A stretch of 64,000 bases of DNA from Dastarcus helophoroides (GCA_028583605.1 CM053336.1:25033004-25097003); one strand, 5' to 3'; shown: positions 22,764 through 33,808, counted from the stretch's first letter. Numbers and translations: made by a program. Notes: generated by a model from the letters alone, not told the origin.

Positions 22764-24310
22764 TTGATTTTCGAAACACAGAACCTCCTATTCTTCCTAA
22801 GGTTAGCACTTTGTTGCCTAAAGTTGTTTTCAGACAACGCACGGTTAAAAAGGTTCTCCTCGAGCTCGACAAGCTCCTCGAAAGCTTCTGGCTTGGATGG
22901 TATCCCGGCTAATGTTCTTAAGAAGTGCGCTCCAAATTGTCTATACCTTCTTACAAAAAAGGTGTATTCCCTAACATCTAGAAATCTGCTAGGGTGCCGC
23001 CTGTTCCTAAATACGAAAAAAGGAATCTGGCTGAAAACTATCGCCCTATATTATTTTTTGCTCTTATATCTAATGTGATGAAAAAGGGTATCAACATCGA
23101 GATTCTTAAATATCTGGATGTAAATAGAATCATCTCAGACAGGCAATGTGGTTTGAGACAACAACGCTTAACTCGCGATCTACTGGCATATATTACTCAC
23201 ATGTGTATCTCAGCTATGAAAAAACATGAGGCTAGGATTGTGGCATTGAATACCTCAAAGGCCTTTGACGGAGTCTGGTACCGATCTCTTCTCGCCAAAT
23301 TAACATCTTATAGTCTTCCTCTTGAACTCTGTAATTTAATATCCAATTTTCTCACTGACAGATCTCTTCAGGTTGTTGTCGATGGCATCTCATCCGAGGC
23401 ATTTGCGATTAATAGTGTGTGCCTGAGGTGTCAGTGCTGTCTCCTATGTTTCTGTTACACCTAAACGATCTCTTAGCTTCAACTTCTAATTCGATATACA
23501 GCTACGTATATGACAGTAGCCTAGTGTCATATTTTTTATCCGACAAACCATTATCTTTGCTGCTGTTACAGATGATTATTCAAGATCTCTTAATCATTTT
23601 GGAATAAACTAAGAAATTCTAGTCAACTTCAGTGCTTCAAAATTTCGGGCCACGGTTTTGTCTAAGAAAACATCAAGGGATAATGCAACAAAAATAATCA
23701 TAAACCTATGGAATCTAATCTGTCTATCCTAGGAGTAAATGCAAGCACTAATTTCTATTGGAACGAGCATGTGCGTGCCATTGCCAAGCCTGCCTCTGAG
23801 AAGCTAGGCTTTTTTTTAAGCTAAAAAGTACTTTACATCTCATTAGCCATTCACAGAATACAAAGCTCAAGTTAGGCGAACACTATAATGCTGTTTTATG
23901 TTTGGAGTTAAGACTCACAATAAACTTTAGCTCATTTGGAATCAATTCAAAGAAGAGCGGTACGCTTAATTGATGACAAGAGTTTGACCGATTCTCTCAA
24001 AAAACTAAAGTATAGGCGGATAGTTGGTGACTTAGGTCTTTTCTACAAGTACTTTCATGAAAAATGTTTGCAGGATAGATAGGATTGTTCCTTTTAAGAA
24101 CAGGATTTTTGAGGCATACAAGACAGTCGGAGACAGCAAATTCCTGTACGGTCCAGCCTTATATAATGAAAACTTCTTCCTGCGGAGACTCTTTTCTATA
24201 AAAATTTTAAGCTATGAACTCGTCATCTAACGGAATGTTTCCTAAAAATCAACCTAGCCTTGTTTGGTAAGGCTGTTTATTGCCATCTATTTTTGTTTTT
24301 GCATCCTACT
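22764..24310 (+). pseudogene. LINE reverse transcriptase, multiply frameshifted
   Basis: In order: SKASGLDGIPANVLKKCAP (about 22875-22935), PPVPKYEKRNLAENYRPI (the K-G....NYRPISL block), RQCGLRQQRLTRDLLAYI (the QFGF...ST block), LNTSKAFDGVWYRSLLAKL (the D-KAFD-VWH block, first catalytic Asp altered to N), then after a frameshift PEVSVLSPMFLLHLNDLL (GVPQGSVLSP) and YSYVYDSSLVSYF where the YADD catalytic box has become YVYD. Weaker matches continue (NASTNFYWNEHV, KPASEKLGFF) to the C-terminal WN-LP-G block. The catalytic changes and frame breaks make it inactive. Confidence 0.8.
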
Positions 24311-24330
24311 AGTAGTGCTTTGAAGGCATA

Positions 24331-24669
24331 ATGGGGATACCTTTTACGAGAAAATTGAAAAAAATAAATAAATATAAATTGCTAGAAAAAAGTTTAAATT
24401 TTGCAGAAGAATTTCAAATGTTGTTGAAAAAAAATTATAAAGAGACTAGGGAATTTTTCAACAAAGAAACAAATGAATGTGTTGATGTAACATGCATTTT
24501 GTTCCAAACAGTAGCAAAAATTACGAGAAATGCAAAATGCGCTATTTTCGGTTTCTATTGTTAAGTTTGGAACAGTTAAAAATTATTTAACCAAAAGACA
24601 AAACGTTTAACGTGTCCCAAAATTTGAAATAATGTACAAGAGTGCCACTAACAAAAAAGGGTTCGGACC
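24331..24669. other. Short open frame of unknown nature
   Basis: A 77-codon frame at 24331-24564 (KNYKETREFFNKETNECVD) begins inside the LINE tail and has no recognisable homologue. Probably chance. Confidence 0.3.
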
Positions 24670-24749
24670 TGACAAATGACCAGTTAAATGTTCTGTAATT
24701 AAGCAGCTAAACGTGCTCAAAATTGAAAATGTGTATAACCGCAACCATA
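24670..24749 (-). repeat. Direct repeat, downstream partial copy
   Basis: About 80 bp matching 25113-25190 in the same orientation with scattered substitutions. It begins at the predicted hammerhead cleavage point. Confidence 0.75.
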
Positions 24750-24795
24750 GACTAGTTTCGGCCTTCCTTGGCCTCATCAGTATGGTACGGTGGTT
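24737..24795 (-). ncRNA. Hammerhead ribozyme, type I
   Basis: Read on the minus strand: stem I 5' strand ACCATA (24786-24781), conserved CTGATGA (24780-24774), stem II GGCC (24773-24770) with loop AAGGAA and GGCC (24763-24760), conserved GAAA (24759-24756), a minimal stem III within CTAG, and the cleavage triplet GTC (24752-24750). The stem I 3' strand TATGGT (24749-24744) pairs with ACCATA. Beyond an internal loop, GGTT (24740-24737) pairs with AACC (24795-24792). All invariant core bases are present. Very short stem III and a stem I with internal loop are typical of retroelement hammerheads, which often need dimers to cleave well. Confidence 0.88.
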
Positions 24796-24963
24796 GTATA
24801 AACTTCCAACTCAAAGCCGTTAGTCAGTTGTATAAGTATCCAAGAGAATAAACCTCCATTGGGTTACTTGTAACTGACTTTTAACTGTTTCTTACGCAAA
24901 CATTTTCGCTACATGCTAATTGAAGCATTCTTCTCTGCTGAGATAATACAAGTTTATTACGAT

Positions 24964-25015
24964 GCAATTGAAATCTAATTTCATTAGAACCTAATGAAAA
25001 CTAGAATTCAATTGC
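24964..25015. repeat. Imperfect hairpin inside the HHR unit
   Basis: Arms GCAATTGAAATCTAATTT and the complement of AAACTAGAATTCAATTGC, closing with CATTAG-AAC-CTAATG. It could be a folded RNA domain of the element transcript. Confidence 0.6.
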
Positions 25016-25112
25016 AACGTTCACGTAGATGAGGCAAAGCTTGTATCACGGGTTGCATCGCAACATTCATAGATACAAACGTCCTCGGCGTGACTTTACT
25101 TTCATCTAGTTT

Positions 25113-25190
25113 TGACAAATGACCAATTAAATGATCTGTAATTAAACAGTTAAACGTGCTCAAAATTGAAAATATGTACAACCCACCAAA
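25113..25190 (-). repeat. Direct repeat, upstream copy (unit start)
   Basis: Partner of 24670-24749. Its outer limit corresponds to the base 3' of hammerhead cleavage, consistent with an RNA 5' end formed by self-cleavage. Confidence 0.7.
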
Positions 25191-25258
25191 TTAAAGAAAT
25201 GACTCTTCACTGGAGCGTTTTTACTGGATAGGCATAAAATATAACTTTTAAGACATGG

Positions 25259-25904
25259 TATTTAGGCCAGTGAAATAAGCCTCAAAATAAGGCGATTGGT
25301 GAAATAATTCGAAGAAAGCTGAAAAACATTTTAATCCCTTTATTTAATGTTAAGTATCGATAATCTGAGTTTGCACGGTCTCAGGAATTGCTCTTAACTT
25401 TGCAGCCCAAAAAAACCCCGAAATTTTTGCACTTTTTTACATTTTCCAGTAATAACTTTTAAACGATGCTTCTTGCGAAAATAGTAACTATTACAAGAAT
25501 TTTAGAGCATTACATTTTGGTTAAAATAAATATTTAAAACCTAAAATTTGGCGCAGCGGCATAGGAGCAATTGAGAGCCAAAAGAGGGGACCTTTTTGTA
25601 TAAAATTTGTATAAACTCACTGTACATGCTTTGAAACTGCTATTCTAACTTTAAAAACTTGTAAAAAGAAAGTTGTAGAGTATTAAATTTTTCGTCAGAA
25701 TTTTATGCTCTATTTTCGTAAAAAGCAAGTTATCACTGGAAAATGGAAAAAAAGGCGTATTTTTTGGGCTGGAAAGTTAAGCTCAATTCCTGAGACCGTG
25801 CAAAATCAGAGAACTGATCTTAATATCAAATAAAGGCATTAAAGTGATTTCCAGCTTTCTCCGAATTATTTCACCAAAAAATCCTTATTTCACTGGTAAT
25901 ACCG
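25259..25904. mobile_element. Foldback MITE with long inverted repeats
   Basis: The ends read CCAGTGAAATAAG (25267 onward) and its complement (ending 25896), possibly extended outward by GGTATT. Arms match inward for over 200 bp, through TTGCACGGTCTCAGGAATTG near 25373 and its complement near 25783. The middle (about 25500-25700) is unpaired and non-coding. No transposase. Confidence 0.75.
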
Positions 25905-26794
25905 TGAGCATTCCGCTAAAAGACGACACTCGACACAAAACATAAACGAGATAAAGAAAAATACCAAATTAGAGAGGACGCCAATGAGACGCGGTACTTA
26001 ATTTCTATGAAGGAGGAACCTTTCAGGAAATTCTAATTTCACTAATGTTTTCGGAAGAAGTATAAAACCGCTTAATTTTTGGACAGAAAGACATAAACCG
26101 AGGTTATTGTTGGATTCGAAGGCCAGAACTTATTCTAATACAAGTCACAGATCTAAGACAACGAAATTACTGTTCCCCAGTGTTATTAGTTTCTCGCCTG
26201 AAAAAGGAACAATTTTATTTCCCCATGTTTTCTTCGGGAACATCGGGACGAAGAATCGAAAAAAGTGACGGTCCAGTTCAAAATGGAACGGATGGTTAAG
26301 TTATGTTTACTTTTTGTCTTGCCAATTTCTTGCGGGTTTGACTCTTGTATCGCTAGCAAGAGTCTTGATTTTGCTTATTCTTGCTGGCTTGTTTGTTTTA
26401 CGGATGAGCAACAACAAAACAAATTAAGAATTTACTACGACACGATCAACTTAAAACATATATCATGAATAAAAGATGTAAAGACAAGAGAACACGCAAA
26501 TTAGAAATGTGGGATTTCAAAACGAAGTCCACCCAAACTTCATTAAAAAAAATCGAAATTTTGAAATAAAAATCGAAATTTCAGGAGAAAATGAAATAAA
26601 ATAAAATATTTTTTTAAATTTATGTTTTAAATTTCGGCTGAAACTTTAGTGAAAAAATAACGCTTAGAAGAAACACTTCAAATTAAATGTACATTGTTTT
26701 ATTAATAATTTCTTTCTTATTGGCGAAATCTAAAGTTCAAATTTTAAAATTTTAAATCTACTTTATAAATCTTTGGGCAGAGACTGACAGACAA
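25905..26794. other. Non-coding stretch
   Basis: A 67-codon frame at 26265-26468 starts MTVQFKMERMVKLCLLFVLP, superficially like a signal peptide, but nothing after it is recognisable and no splice context supports it. The rest is AT-rich. Confidence 0.4.
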
Positions 26795-26960
26795 CACACA
26801 AACTAAACCGGTGCGTGTAGAAGCATAAAATTTTACAAAGGTATTAGGTAATATTAGGTAAGCACAAATAGAGGATTTTTTAAAATTCAGCCTCTAATAT
26901 GGTAAAAATATGCTTTAAAACCATTTAAAATATATGCAATGCATAATACACTGGTTGTGT
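26795..26960. repeat. Short dispersed repeat, copy 1
   Basis: Contains CTAAACCGGTGCGTGTAGAA, GCATAAAATTTTAC, then GTAAGCAC and GAGGATTTTTTAAAATTCA. The same order of landmarks is found in diverged form at 30810-30960 and 60895-61050. Confidence 0.5.
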
Positions 26961-27521
26961 TAAGCTTGCCTGTACGCGTTGAAAGATGACGTCGTTGACG
27001 TCTCCTCATGAATTTATCCAAATTTTTGCATGTGATTAGAACTATATTTGTAAATAAAAACTTACAAATTTAAGTCTTAAGCTCAAATATTGGCTTTAAT
27101 TTGGTATTTATAATGTTAATCTTTAATTGTTGAAGAACATTGTTTTAGACATTTTAAAATTTCTTCTCAAAATTTCGATATCATTTCCAAAATTTGCATC
27201 GAAACTCAAAATTTCGAAAAACAGTTTTGTACAATTGTTTGAATTATAGGAAAATTTTTTTGACATTTTGACCTCTTTTGAATATGTTCAGATTAAACTT
27301 AAGTATACTTCTTTCTAAAATTTTCTTTAAAATCAAAATGTAGCTAAGTCTCGAATTTGTTTTATACAGTTCGTTCAATATTTTCAAAATTCAAAGTTTA
27401 GAACCTTAGACTTTTCAAAAAAATTGAAATCTTTAGAAATAAGCAAGTTTTAAAAAAATCAAAGTTACAAAAATTCTAAATTTCGAGAAAAATTCAAAAT
27501 TTAATGAAAGAAATTCGAAGT

Positions 27522-27860
27522 TGTGCGTTATCGATTCGAATGATTTAGCACTTCGTGAATTGTAACCACTTTATTTCCAACTGATTCCGGAACAATTGAA
27601 ATTCACGAACACTGTTTAACTAACTAACTTATTTATGATTAACTAACTAACACTGTCTAATGAACTAACTTCTGGAGGAAGCCGACCGCGTTTATATACC
27701 TTCCCGGTATTTTATACTCCATACAGATAAGGCCTATCGTTCGCGAAAATTTCTGGAGCTCTTACCTGCCGTTTGTTTCATTATGGCAACCGCTTCTCCC
27801 TATTAAAATTTTCTAGATCAATTCCTTAGGTACTAAATTCTATAATTACATTTCGATACA
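27522..27860 (-). mobile_element. Solo LTR, Ty3/gypsy-type (diverged)
   Basis: Homologous to the LTR at 42631-43044. On the minus strand it shows a TATA box (TATATAAACGCGG, at about 27698-27686), the downstream GGTCGGCTTCC-type start region, and a poly(A) signal in GGAAATAAAGTGG (about 27570). Ends are TG...CA-like. No matching target duplication is visible, so it is older than its partner or was truncated. Confidence 0.65.
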
Positions 27861-28049
27861 ATTGTGAAAACATTTCGAAAACTTTAAGTCAAAATTTTAA
27901 AAATCCAATTTAGCCAAAATTTCAAAAAAAAACCAAAATATTATATTATACGAAAGAAATTTCTTAAATATGCTGAAATAGCAACTTTTAGATATTTTGT
28001 CTGTTTGCTTCAAATTTAACTTTAACTCGAAAAATTCATGTTTATCTCA
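27861..28049. other. AT-rich spacer
   Basis: No feature recognised. Confidence 0.4.
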
Positions 28050-28800
28050 AAATTTGGTATGTAGTATTTTTAGAAATGACGACTCTTTCTTTAAAATTGA
28101 TCTTTATTTTTAAAATTTTGATATTTTTTTCGAAATTTTTAATTTTTTACAAATTTGTTTCTGGAAATTTAAATTTTTTTTTTCGTTGAAATTTGTCTTT
28201 TTCTAGAAATTCAAAACTTTTTTTTAAATCTTTTTTTAAAGTCCTTTATAATCCTAAATACCTCGACTTTTTTTAAAGTTTGTCTTTTCCTCAAAATTTC
28301 AATTTTTCTGTTCAAAATTCGTCTACTTCATTAGACAACTCTCCTAAACGACCATTTATTATTAACCAAATTTAACCCCCTGTAAAAATTTTCTTTTATT
28401 TTCTTGAAATTTTGCCTTTTTACCCAAAATACGTCTTTTTCGAGATTTTTTATTTTTTTTGCCTAAATTTTCATTATATTCCAAAATTTCCCTTTTCTTT
28501 TAATTGACTCTTTTTGGATTATTTTAATGTTTTTTCTTAATATTCGACCATTTTTCTTGAAATGTTACATATTTTTTTTTAATTCCGTTATTTAAGGTTT
28601 TTTTTCTAAATCTTTCATTCCTTTAAAATTTGACCGTCTAGAAATTTCGACTGCATTCCTAAAGTTTCTGGACATTTAGACCTTCTCTAAATAAATGTTT
28701 TTGTCAAAATTTTCATCCTTTCTTCTAAAATAAGTTTTTTCGAAACTTCGACCTTATTCATAAAATTCTATTTTCTCGTATTTTCCTTCCAAAATCTTTT
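28050..28800 (+). repeat. Degenerate T-rich array arm
   Basis: T-rich arm made of TTTTTCGAAATTT-like units, followed at once by an A-rich arm. No coding content. Confidence 0.6.
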
Positions 28801-28849
28801 TTTTTTAAATCCCTTCATCTTTCTTAAAATAATAATATTGATGAAAAAA

Positions 28850-29480
28850 ATCGAAACTTTCAAAATAAAATGTAACATTTCAAAAGGGTTCGAAGTATGT
28901 TCTTTTAAAATTTTAAATGAAATATCAAAAAATTTACTATTCCAGTCGCAAAAAAGAGTTTTATTTGCAAAAATTAAGCTTTTTTTGAGGTGTTTACTTT
29001 TTTATTAGAAATTTATATTTTATTGCACACAGAATTTTGACTTAAATACCTATTCCATTTATAGAAAAATTCTAGATCATTTGAGTTGCAACATTTTAAT
29101 AGGAAACAAATTATTTTGAGAAAAAATTTCAAATTTCGAGAAAAGCGCAACAAAATAAAATACAAATTTTAATAGGTAATTTTGAAATTTATACACTAGA
29201 TTTTAAGGGAAGAAATCAAATTTCGAAAATAACTTTTAAATTTGGATTGGCCCATATTAGAAGTTTGTTAAAACTGAAAGCAAATTTGTTTCAACTCTCT
29301 GGAAATTTTTGCAAATTGGAAGCAAACCTATTTAAATTAGAAACAAATTAGTTCACAATACAAACAAATTTATTCAAATAATAATCAAATTTATTTAAAT
29401 AACAAGCAAAGTTATTAAGAAAAACCAAAAAAATTATTGAAATCACAAATAAATATGTTGCAATTAACAGCAAAATTATT
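28850..29480 (-). repeat. Degenerate A-rich array arm
   Basis: A-rich counterpart of 28050-28800. Its distal part (29300-29460) has a looser repeat of AAACAAATTTATTCAAAT-like units. Confidence 0.5.
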
Positions 29481-29549
29481 TGAAGTTGCATATTTTAAAA
29501 CCTTTCGTGCATACTATAAGTATTTGGCTTGCATATTTCAAGCTTTTTA

Positions 29550-29575
29550 CGTTGCATATTATCCGGTCCCTATTA
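29550..29575 (-). repeat. Copy of a TAGAGACCGGAT-type transposon end
   Basis: On the minus strand reads TAGGGACCGGATAATATGC. Similar ends occur at 38715-38732 (minus), 53633 (plus) and 59530 (minus). The YARNG-like terminus suggests a hAT-type end, here without a visible partner. Confidence 0.45.
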
Positions 29576-30118
29576 AAGATGGTATCGAAAAGATGAACGT
29601 GTAATAATATTTTTTTACGTCATCTTGTAAAGGAACAAAAAACACCAATAAAATGCTATTTTAAGCTTTTCTATTCTTTTCAAATAATGCGAAGAAATAA
29701 AAACGAAAATTAAAAATTTTACTTTTTTAAAAATTTCAAGATTAGCAAAAGATATTTTTCCAATGACATATTCCTAATCGCCAAATTGCATAACTTTGTT
29801 CTAATTTAACTGGCACTGCATCTCTTACCATTTTAGAGATTCCTCTTGTAAAAAGCTCATTTGTTACAGCCTGTATAGGTTTTTCATTTTATAGGCTGTA
29901 TCGATTTTTCGCGTAATATCTAGTGAAATGTACAAGCAATTATTTTGATTGTTACTGCACAGGAATAAAAATATTCCAAAAATTCCGCCCGGATTCCCAC
30001 TTTTCCCGCACTTTCATTGCAGGTCTTCCAAGTATGCAGGATCGCGGGAGAACGCGGAATCCCACTTTGCTGGATTTCAAATCCTAGGACGTATTTTATG
30101 CAAAAGGATACAACTTAC

Positions 30119-30659
30119 TGTAGCCTCTTTCCCCTGTGTACATACTATGTTATCTTGCGAATGGTTAAATTCTGCGTGTTGTTGGTTTTCCATCATGAAT
30201 CTAAAGCGAATATTGCTCGTTCAAAATTATTAAATTCGTAATTAACTTACCTTGGTTTAGTGCCCTCGTAATTCCACAAATATGAATTATAACCTTTTAG
30301 ATTTTTAGAACTGCCGAGGATAAGTTTGCCTGTTTTGTAGGGTTCTATGTGAAGAATTTCACCAGATTGAGTATCATAGGTTTTTTCAATGTTGCCAGCA
30401 GGTACACTGTACTCAAGAAGTTTATCGAGGTAAGTTCCAGCAATGATGCTCTTTCCTTCTGGCTTAAATTAGTAAAAAAAAATCATGATGTTTTTAAGTG
30501 GCACTAATTTTACTCACCATATATTTTACACAAGTGAAGTGTTTATCTTTCTTAACGTCAAAGCAAATATTTGTTACACAACAAAAATTTTTGTATATCC
30601 AGTAGCGATCCCTGAAAATCGATTGGGAACTTGAAGCGCAACTGTCATCACGGCTCGAT
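30119..30659 (-). CDS. Partial DCAF1-like paralogue, three exons
   Basis: Minus-strand exons 30659-30518, 30462-30251 and 30200-30119, separated by 55- and 50-bp introns with GT..AG ends. The frame is open across all three. Phases (acceptor phase 2, then 0, 2, 0) are the same as in the DCAF1 exons at 60784-60244. Shared blocks include HFTCVKYMPEGKSIIAGT, GEILHIEPYKTGKLILGSS and EFNHSQDNIVCTQGK; the last resembles DCAF1 of other animals (EF-KHSQDRVIGTKG) even better than the main copy does. Intron sequence just upstream of the first exon is also similar between the copies, so this is a DNA-level segmental duplication, not a processed copy. The exons carrying the WDxR-like boxes are not found downstream (a donor GTAAGT remains at 30118), so it is either the start of a longer gene broken by repeats or a decaying duplicate. 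Confidence 0.65.
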
Positions 30660-30809
30660 CTGAAATTAATAATATCATTATCAAAATGCATAATTCATAA
30701 TTCTTCAAAACTTATACTTTGCATAAAATGACCTAAATCTATACCAATATTATAAAGAGAATTTCTGATTGACTGAAAAATCTAATCGTCAACACAGAGC
30801 CAAAATTGT

Positions 30810-30960
30810 GGAATTCAGAAACACGAAATTTGGAACGTAGATTTTTTTCCTGGTCTAGATAAGCAATAAGAAGTGATTTTTGGAAATTTGTCCTGTAAGG
30901 GGATTAAAACGGGTTAACATGAGGTTTTAAAATTAAATATTAACATGGACCAAAGTTAAT
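30810..30960. repeat. Short dispersed repeat, copy 2
   Basis: Diverged relative of 26795-26960 and 60895-61050, with GATAAGCAATAAGAAGTG and GATTTTTGGAAATTT in order. It lies about 150 bp upstream of the paralogue's first exon, as copy 3 does for DCAF1, so it was probably carried along by the duplication. Confidence 0.45.
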
Positions 30961-31217
30961 GGTGCATTTTATAACCTAAAATTTTGTGTAATAATTCTTA
31001 CTAATATATAAATGTGAAAGTTCGTTTGTCTGTTTGTCAGCTTAAATGTTGTGATTTTGGGCACCTTCATAATATTCTACTCTCGCGCATATGGAGAATC
31101 TCATTTTCTACGTAAATAAATGCAAAGCTTGGCAATGACGATACGAAGACTGCGTCATCTATTAATGAGGGTCCAAACCACAAAACATATATATTAAGAA
31201 GACAGGGTACACAGAAT

Positions 31218-31527
31218 TCATATATGTAATACTTCTATATGGCCAGCTCCCTATTCTCTTAACGAGTTTGTTCCAACCAAATTCGATAAAGATGGAACAT
31301 GAATAAATGGCGAGTATTGCGCATGAATTGAACAAAATGAACCAATCGCTACGCGCGGCTTAAACGGATGTTTATGTTTGGCCGTGCACAGCTGACTTTG
31401 GCCATGCACAGATGATTTATAGCACCTGCGCATTGCGACTCATTAATTCGTGTGAAGGTCAGCGAGAAAGAGAAGTCTTTCCCATAAGAAACGAGGAACT
31501 GGCCATATAGAAGTATTACATATATGA
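31218..31527. mobile_element. Short MITE with perfect inverted ends
   Basis: The ends are 29-bp perfect inverted repeats containing GTAATACTTCTATATGGCCA. The 250-bp interior is less AT-rich than the surroundings and non-coding. Perfect ends suggest recent movement. The hexamer AGAATT occurs on both sides and may be part of a target duplication. Confidence 0.75.
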
Positions 31528-33045
31528 TAGAATTATACCACAACACGTTGACAGGAACGGGTAGTATGTATATGTATGTAAATATATGCTATACGTCAAT
31601 CTTCTTCTTCCTTTATTTGATGAAGGACTTGCTTAATTCACATTTGCCCCGACATTCACTATTATTAATAGATTGTCGAAATAAAATTCGATTTCTGAAT
31701 TATTCATTTATTTTCTAAACCAAGCAATATTACATTTTAAATGATAATATGTGGTTAAACTTTACAATAAATTTACATAATAACAAAATATTTGAAAACA
31801 ATGTTTTCATAAATAATAAGAAAATAAAAAATCACCAAAAGCGTATATTGTTACATAAATTTTTCATTGCAGAAAGATCAGCCCTTGTATTTTTTATTTT
31901 AAATCTGTTTTGAAACTTTAGAAGTAACATTGCGATGAATTTGGTACATTTTTGATTCTTCTACAGTCAAATTCTGCCTCAGATTTACCAATTTGGTAAC
32001 AACATTCCTGTCTGACTTTTCGAGAGAAAAGAAAATTGATTAATATGAGACATTTTTGAGCAGTTTGTGCCTTTTTGTAAGTAATTATGATCTAATACTA
32101 TATTCCTCGCAACGTTGCTTCCATTTAGACTAATAACTGCTTCATTTTAGATGGGTCCAAAACTCGAAGTTGAAAGTACATTTTGATTTGCCTGTTTAGG
32201 TGTACGAGAGGCTTTAAAATTTTCTGACAACTATTTAAATAATCTGATTTATCAAAATGGTCATCACAGCTACTATAATTTTCACAAGAAAAGTCGGAAA
32301 ACCAAAAGACCCGAAACAGTACCTTGACCGTGAAAAGTTTTATTTTTATAATCATCACTAATGATATAAGTATAACATGCATTCTTATAGGAAGGGTATT
32401 TGCATGAATAATTTATCTTACCGATAGTAAATGAAACTGTTATTAAGTTGGATAAAATTGAAAATAACCAAGTGGTCTATAAAATCAGATTTCCAATTGG
32501 CAAATGTAAACTTAACGCTATAAGAAAAAGCAATCACCCATCGATGTATGCTACACAAACCTATTGCCACCTAAAACAAAATAAAAAATTGGAGAAGTTG
32601 TGATTACGGTAAAGTAAACGTACCTGTAACATATCTTCGTTTGAGTCGAACTTCCTACCCATAAAATGGACTCGTTTTAAACATAAAAAACTAATAAGTC
32701 TAAAAAATAACATAACCCATCAAAGTATAATAAAGCATAGTTGGTGGCTGCTTTATTAATTCACCATAAAAGTAACAGAAGGTGATATAAATAATCACTT
32801 ACGACAATATGCAACAGCATAAAACCGCGATAAGTAAATAAAAAATAAAACCGCGTAAACGAAACCCTAAAATAACAGAAATTAATGAAGTTGACATTTT
32901 TGACATTATTTGCATTATCATTTATCACAGACATGCCCATCACTTTGTAGTTATCTGCTTCAATAAGCGCATCAAAAATATCTTTTGTCTAACTTGATTA
33001 TGAATACAAATTGTATAATACTCTTTCTTTTTAATTGCTTTGCAG
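31528..33045. other. AT-rich non-coding stretch
   Basis: Several 60-85 codon frames occur on both strands (31524-31718, 32125-32382, 32761-32943), none with a recognisable motif or splice support. Confidence 0.4.
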
Positions 33046-33154
33046 CGTCATCAACGGGGCGGAGGTGAACTACTAGTTGAAGTTGACGTGTTGCCAAGGT
33101 CATGTATTAAATTTCACCCCCATGATATATTGTCCAAACTTAATGTAACTGCAG
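33046..33154 (+). other. Candidate exon of unknown gene
   Basis: A pyrimidine-rich acceptor (TTAATTGCTTTGCAG) precedes an open stretch that reads GGGELLVEVDVLPRSCIKF and HPHDILSKLNVTA, ended by a donor-like GTAGGA. Base composition is less AT-rich than the flanks. I do not recognise the peptide and no partner exons are seen. The minus-strand frame at 33140-33352 is an alternative reading of part of the region. Confidence 0.25.
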
Positions 33155-33808
33155 GTAGGATTCTTTTAGAGGAAATATAATAGTCTGGCAGTTTGACAGC
33201 ATCATAACGCGATAGGGCGCGACTTCCTCTCTCCTTGGCTTCTCTGTGGTAATAGTTGTCAGATATCCTGTATTTGACGGATTCTTCCGTATTTTGGTAA
33301 ATGCGTATTTAGAAAGAAATCTCACGAGTGCAACAGTAACCCAAATTTTCATATGAAAAATATAAAAACCTTTTTTGGGTCACTAATTTTTTTTGAAAGA
33401 CAAAGTTCTACTTTTGATTAATCTCAGGTAAAATATTATTAAATAAATTTCTTGAATTGACGGATCAATTTATTTGTTTCAGTATTTTAATATTTTTCTG
33501 CAATAGATGGTGTTGCCGATCAAATATGTTTTCTTATTTATGAAGATAGTTTAAATTATGCACAAGATGCAATTGATGTATCGAAAAAAAAATAAAAAAA
33601 ATATATCGACATGTTTCGATACATCGCAAATTTATTCGATATTCCATGTATCATAAATCCAACGTCATACAGCAACACTTCTCAACCACGCTTCTCATAA
33701 TTTCGCTTTTGTCAAAATTTCTACTTTTTAAAACAAATTTTATACTATTTAAATTATACAACTTTTTTAAAATTTTGACTTTTTCAGAATTCGACATTTA
33801 ATAAAAAT
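33155..33808. other. Non-coding stretch leading into an array
   Basis: A minus-strand open frame (33352-33140; MKIWVTVALVRFLSKYAF) of unknown nature covers the first 200 bp. The remainder is AT-rich and grades into the low-complexity motif from about 33700. Confidence 0.4.

Larger units (their letters stand above)
22005..24330 (+). mobile_element. Rearranged CR1/Jockey-type LINE
   Basis: A fragment of the LINE 3' end (22005-22170; shares GAGGCATACAAGACAGTC and CAGCAAATTCCTG with 24110-24150) is joined directly to the endonuclease C-terminus, which is followed by the linker, reverse transcriptase and C-terminal part ending near 24330 with GCTTTGAAGGCATAATGGGG. The same 3' end is found inverted at 63020-63235. 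Many stops and frameshifts show that it is dead. Confidence 0.75.
24670..25190 (-). mobile_element. pLTR-tail unit of a Penelope-like or retrozyme-like element
   Basis: On the minus strand the unit runs from about 25190 to a hammerhead cleavage site at 24750/24749 (about 440 bp). It then restarts for about 80 bp before ending near 24670. The restarted part matches the unit's first 80 bp (25190-25113), sharing GCTCAAAATTGAAAAT and TGACAAATGACC on the plus strand. A unit delimited by hammerhead cleavage and followed by a partial second copy is the published organisation of pLTRs in Penelope-like elements and of retrozymes. No reverse transcriptase is present, so this is a solo or non-autonomous copy. 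Confidence 0.7.

Noticed and set aside
22603..22872. 89-codon minus-strand frame
   Set aside because: Antisense shadow of the LINE ORF2 linker and RT start.
26265..26468. Small secreted protein suggested by a hydrophobic start
   Set aside because: Only the first 20 residues look signal-like, and the remainder has no pattern, conservation evidence or splice support.
29949..30233. 94-codon plus-strand frame
   Set aside because: It overlaps antisense the third DCAF1-like exon (30200-30119) and continues into non-coding flank; it has no recognisable motif.
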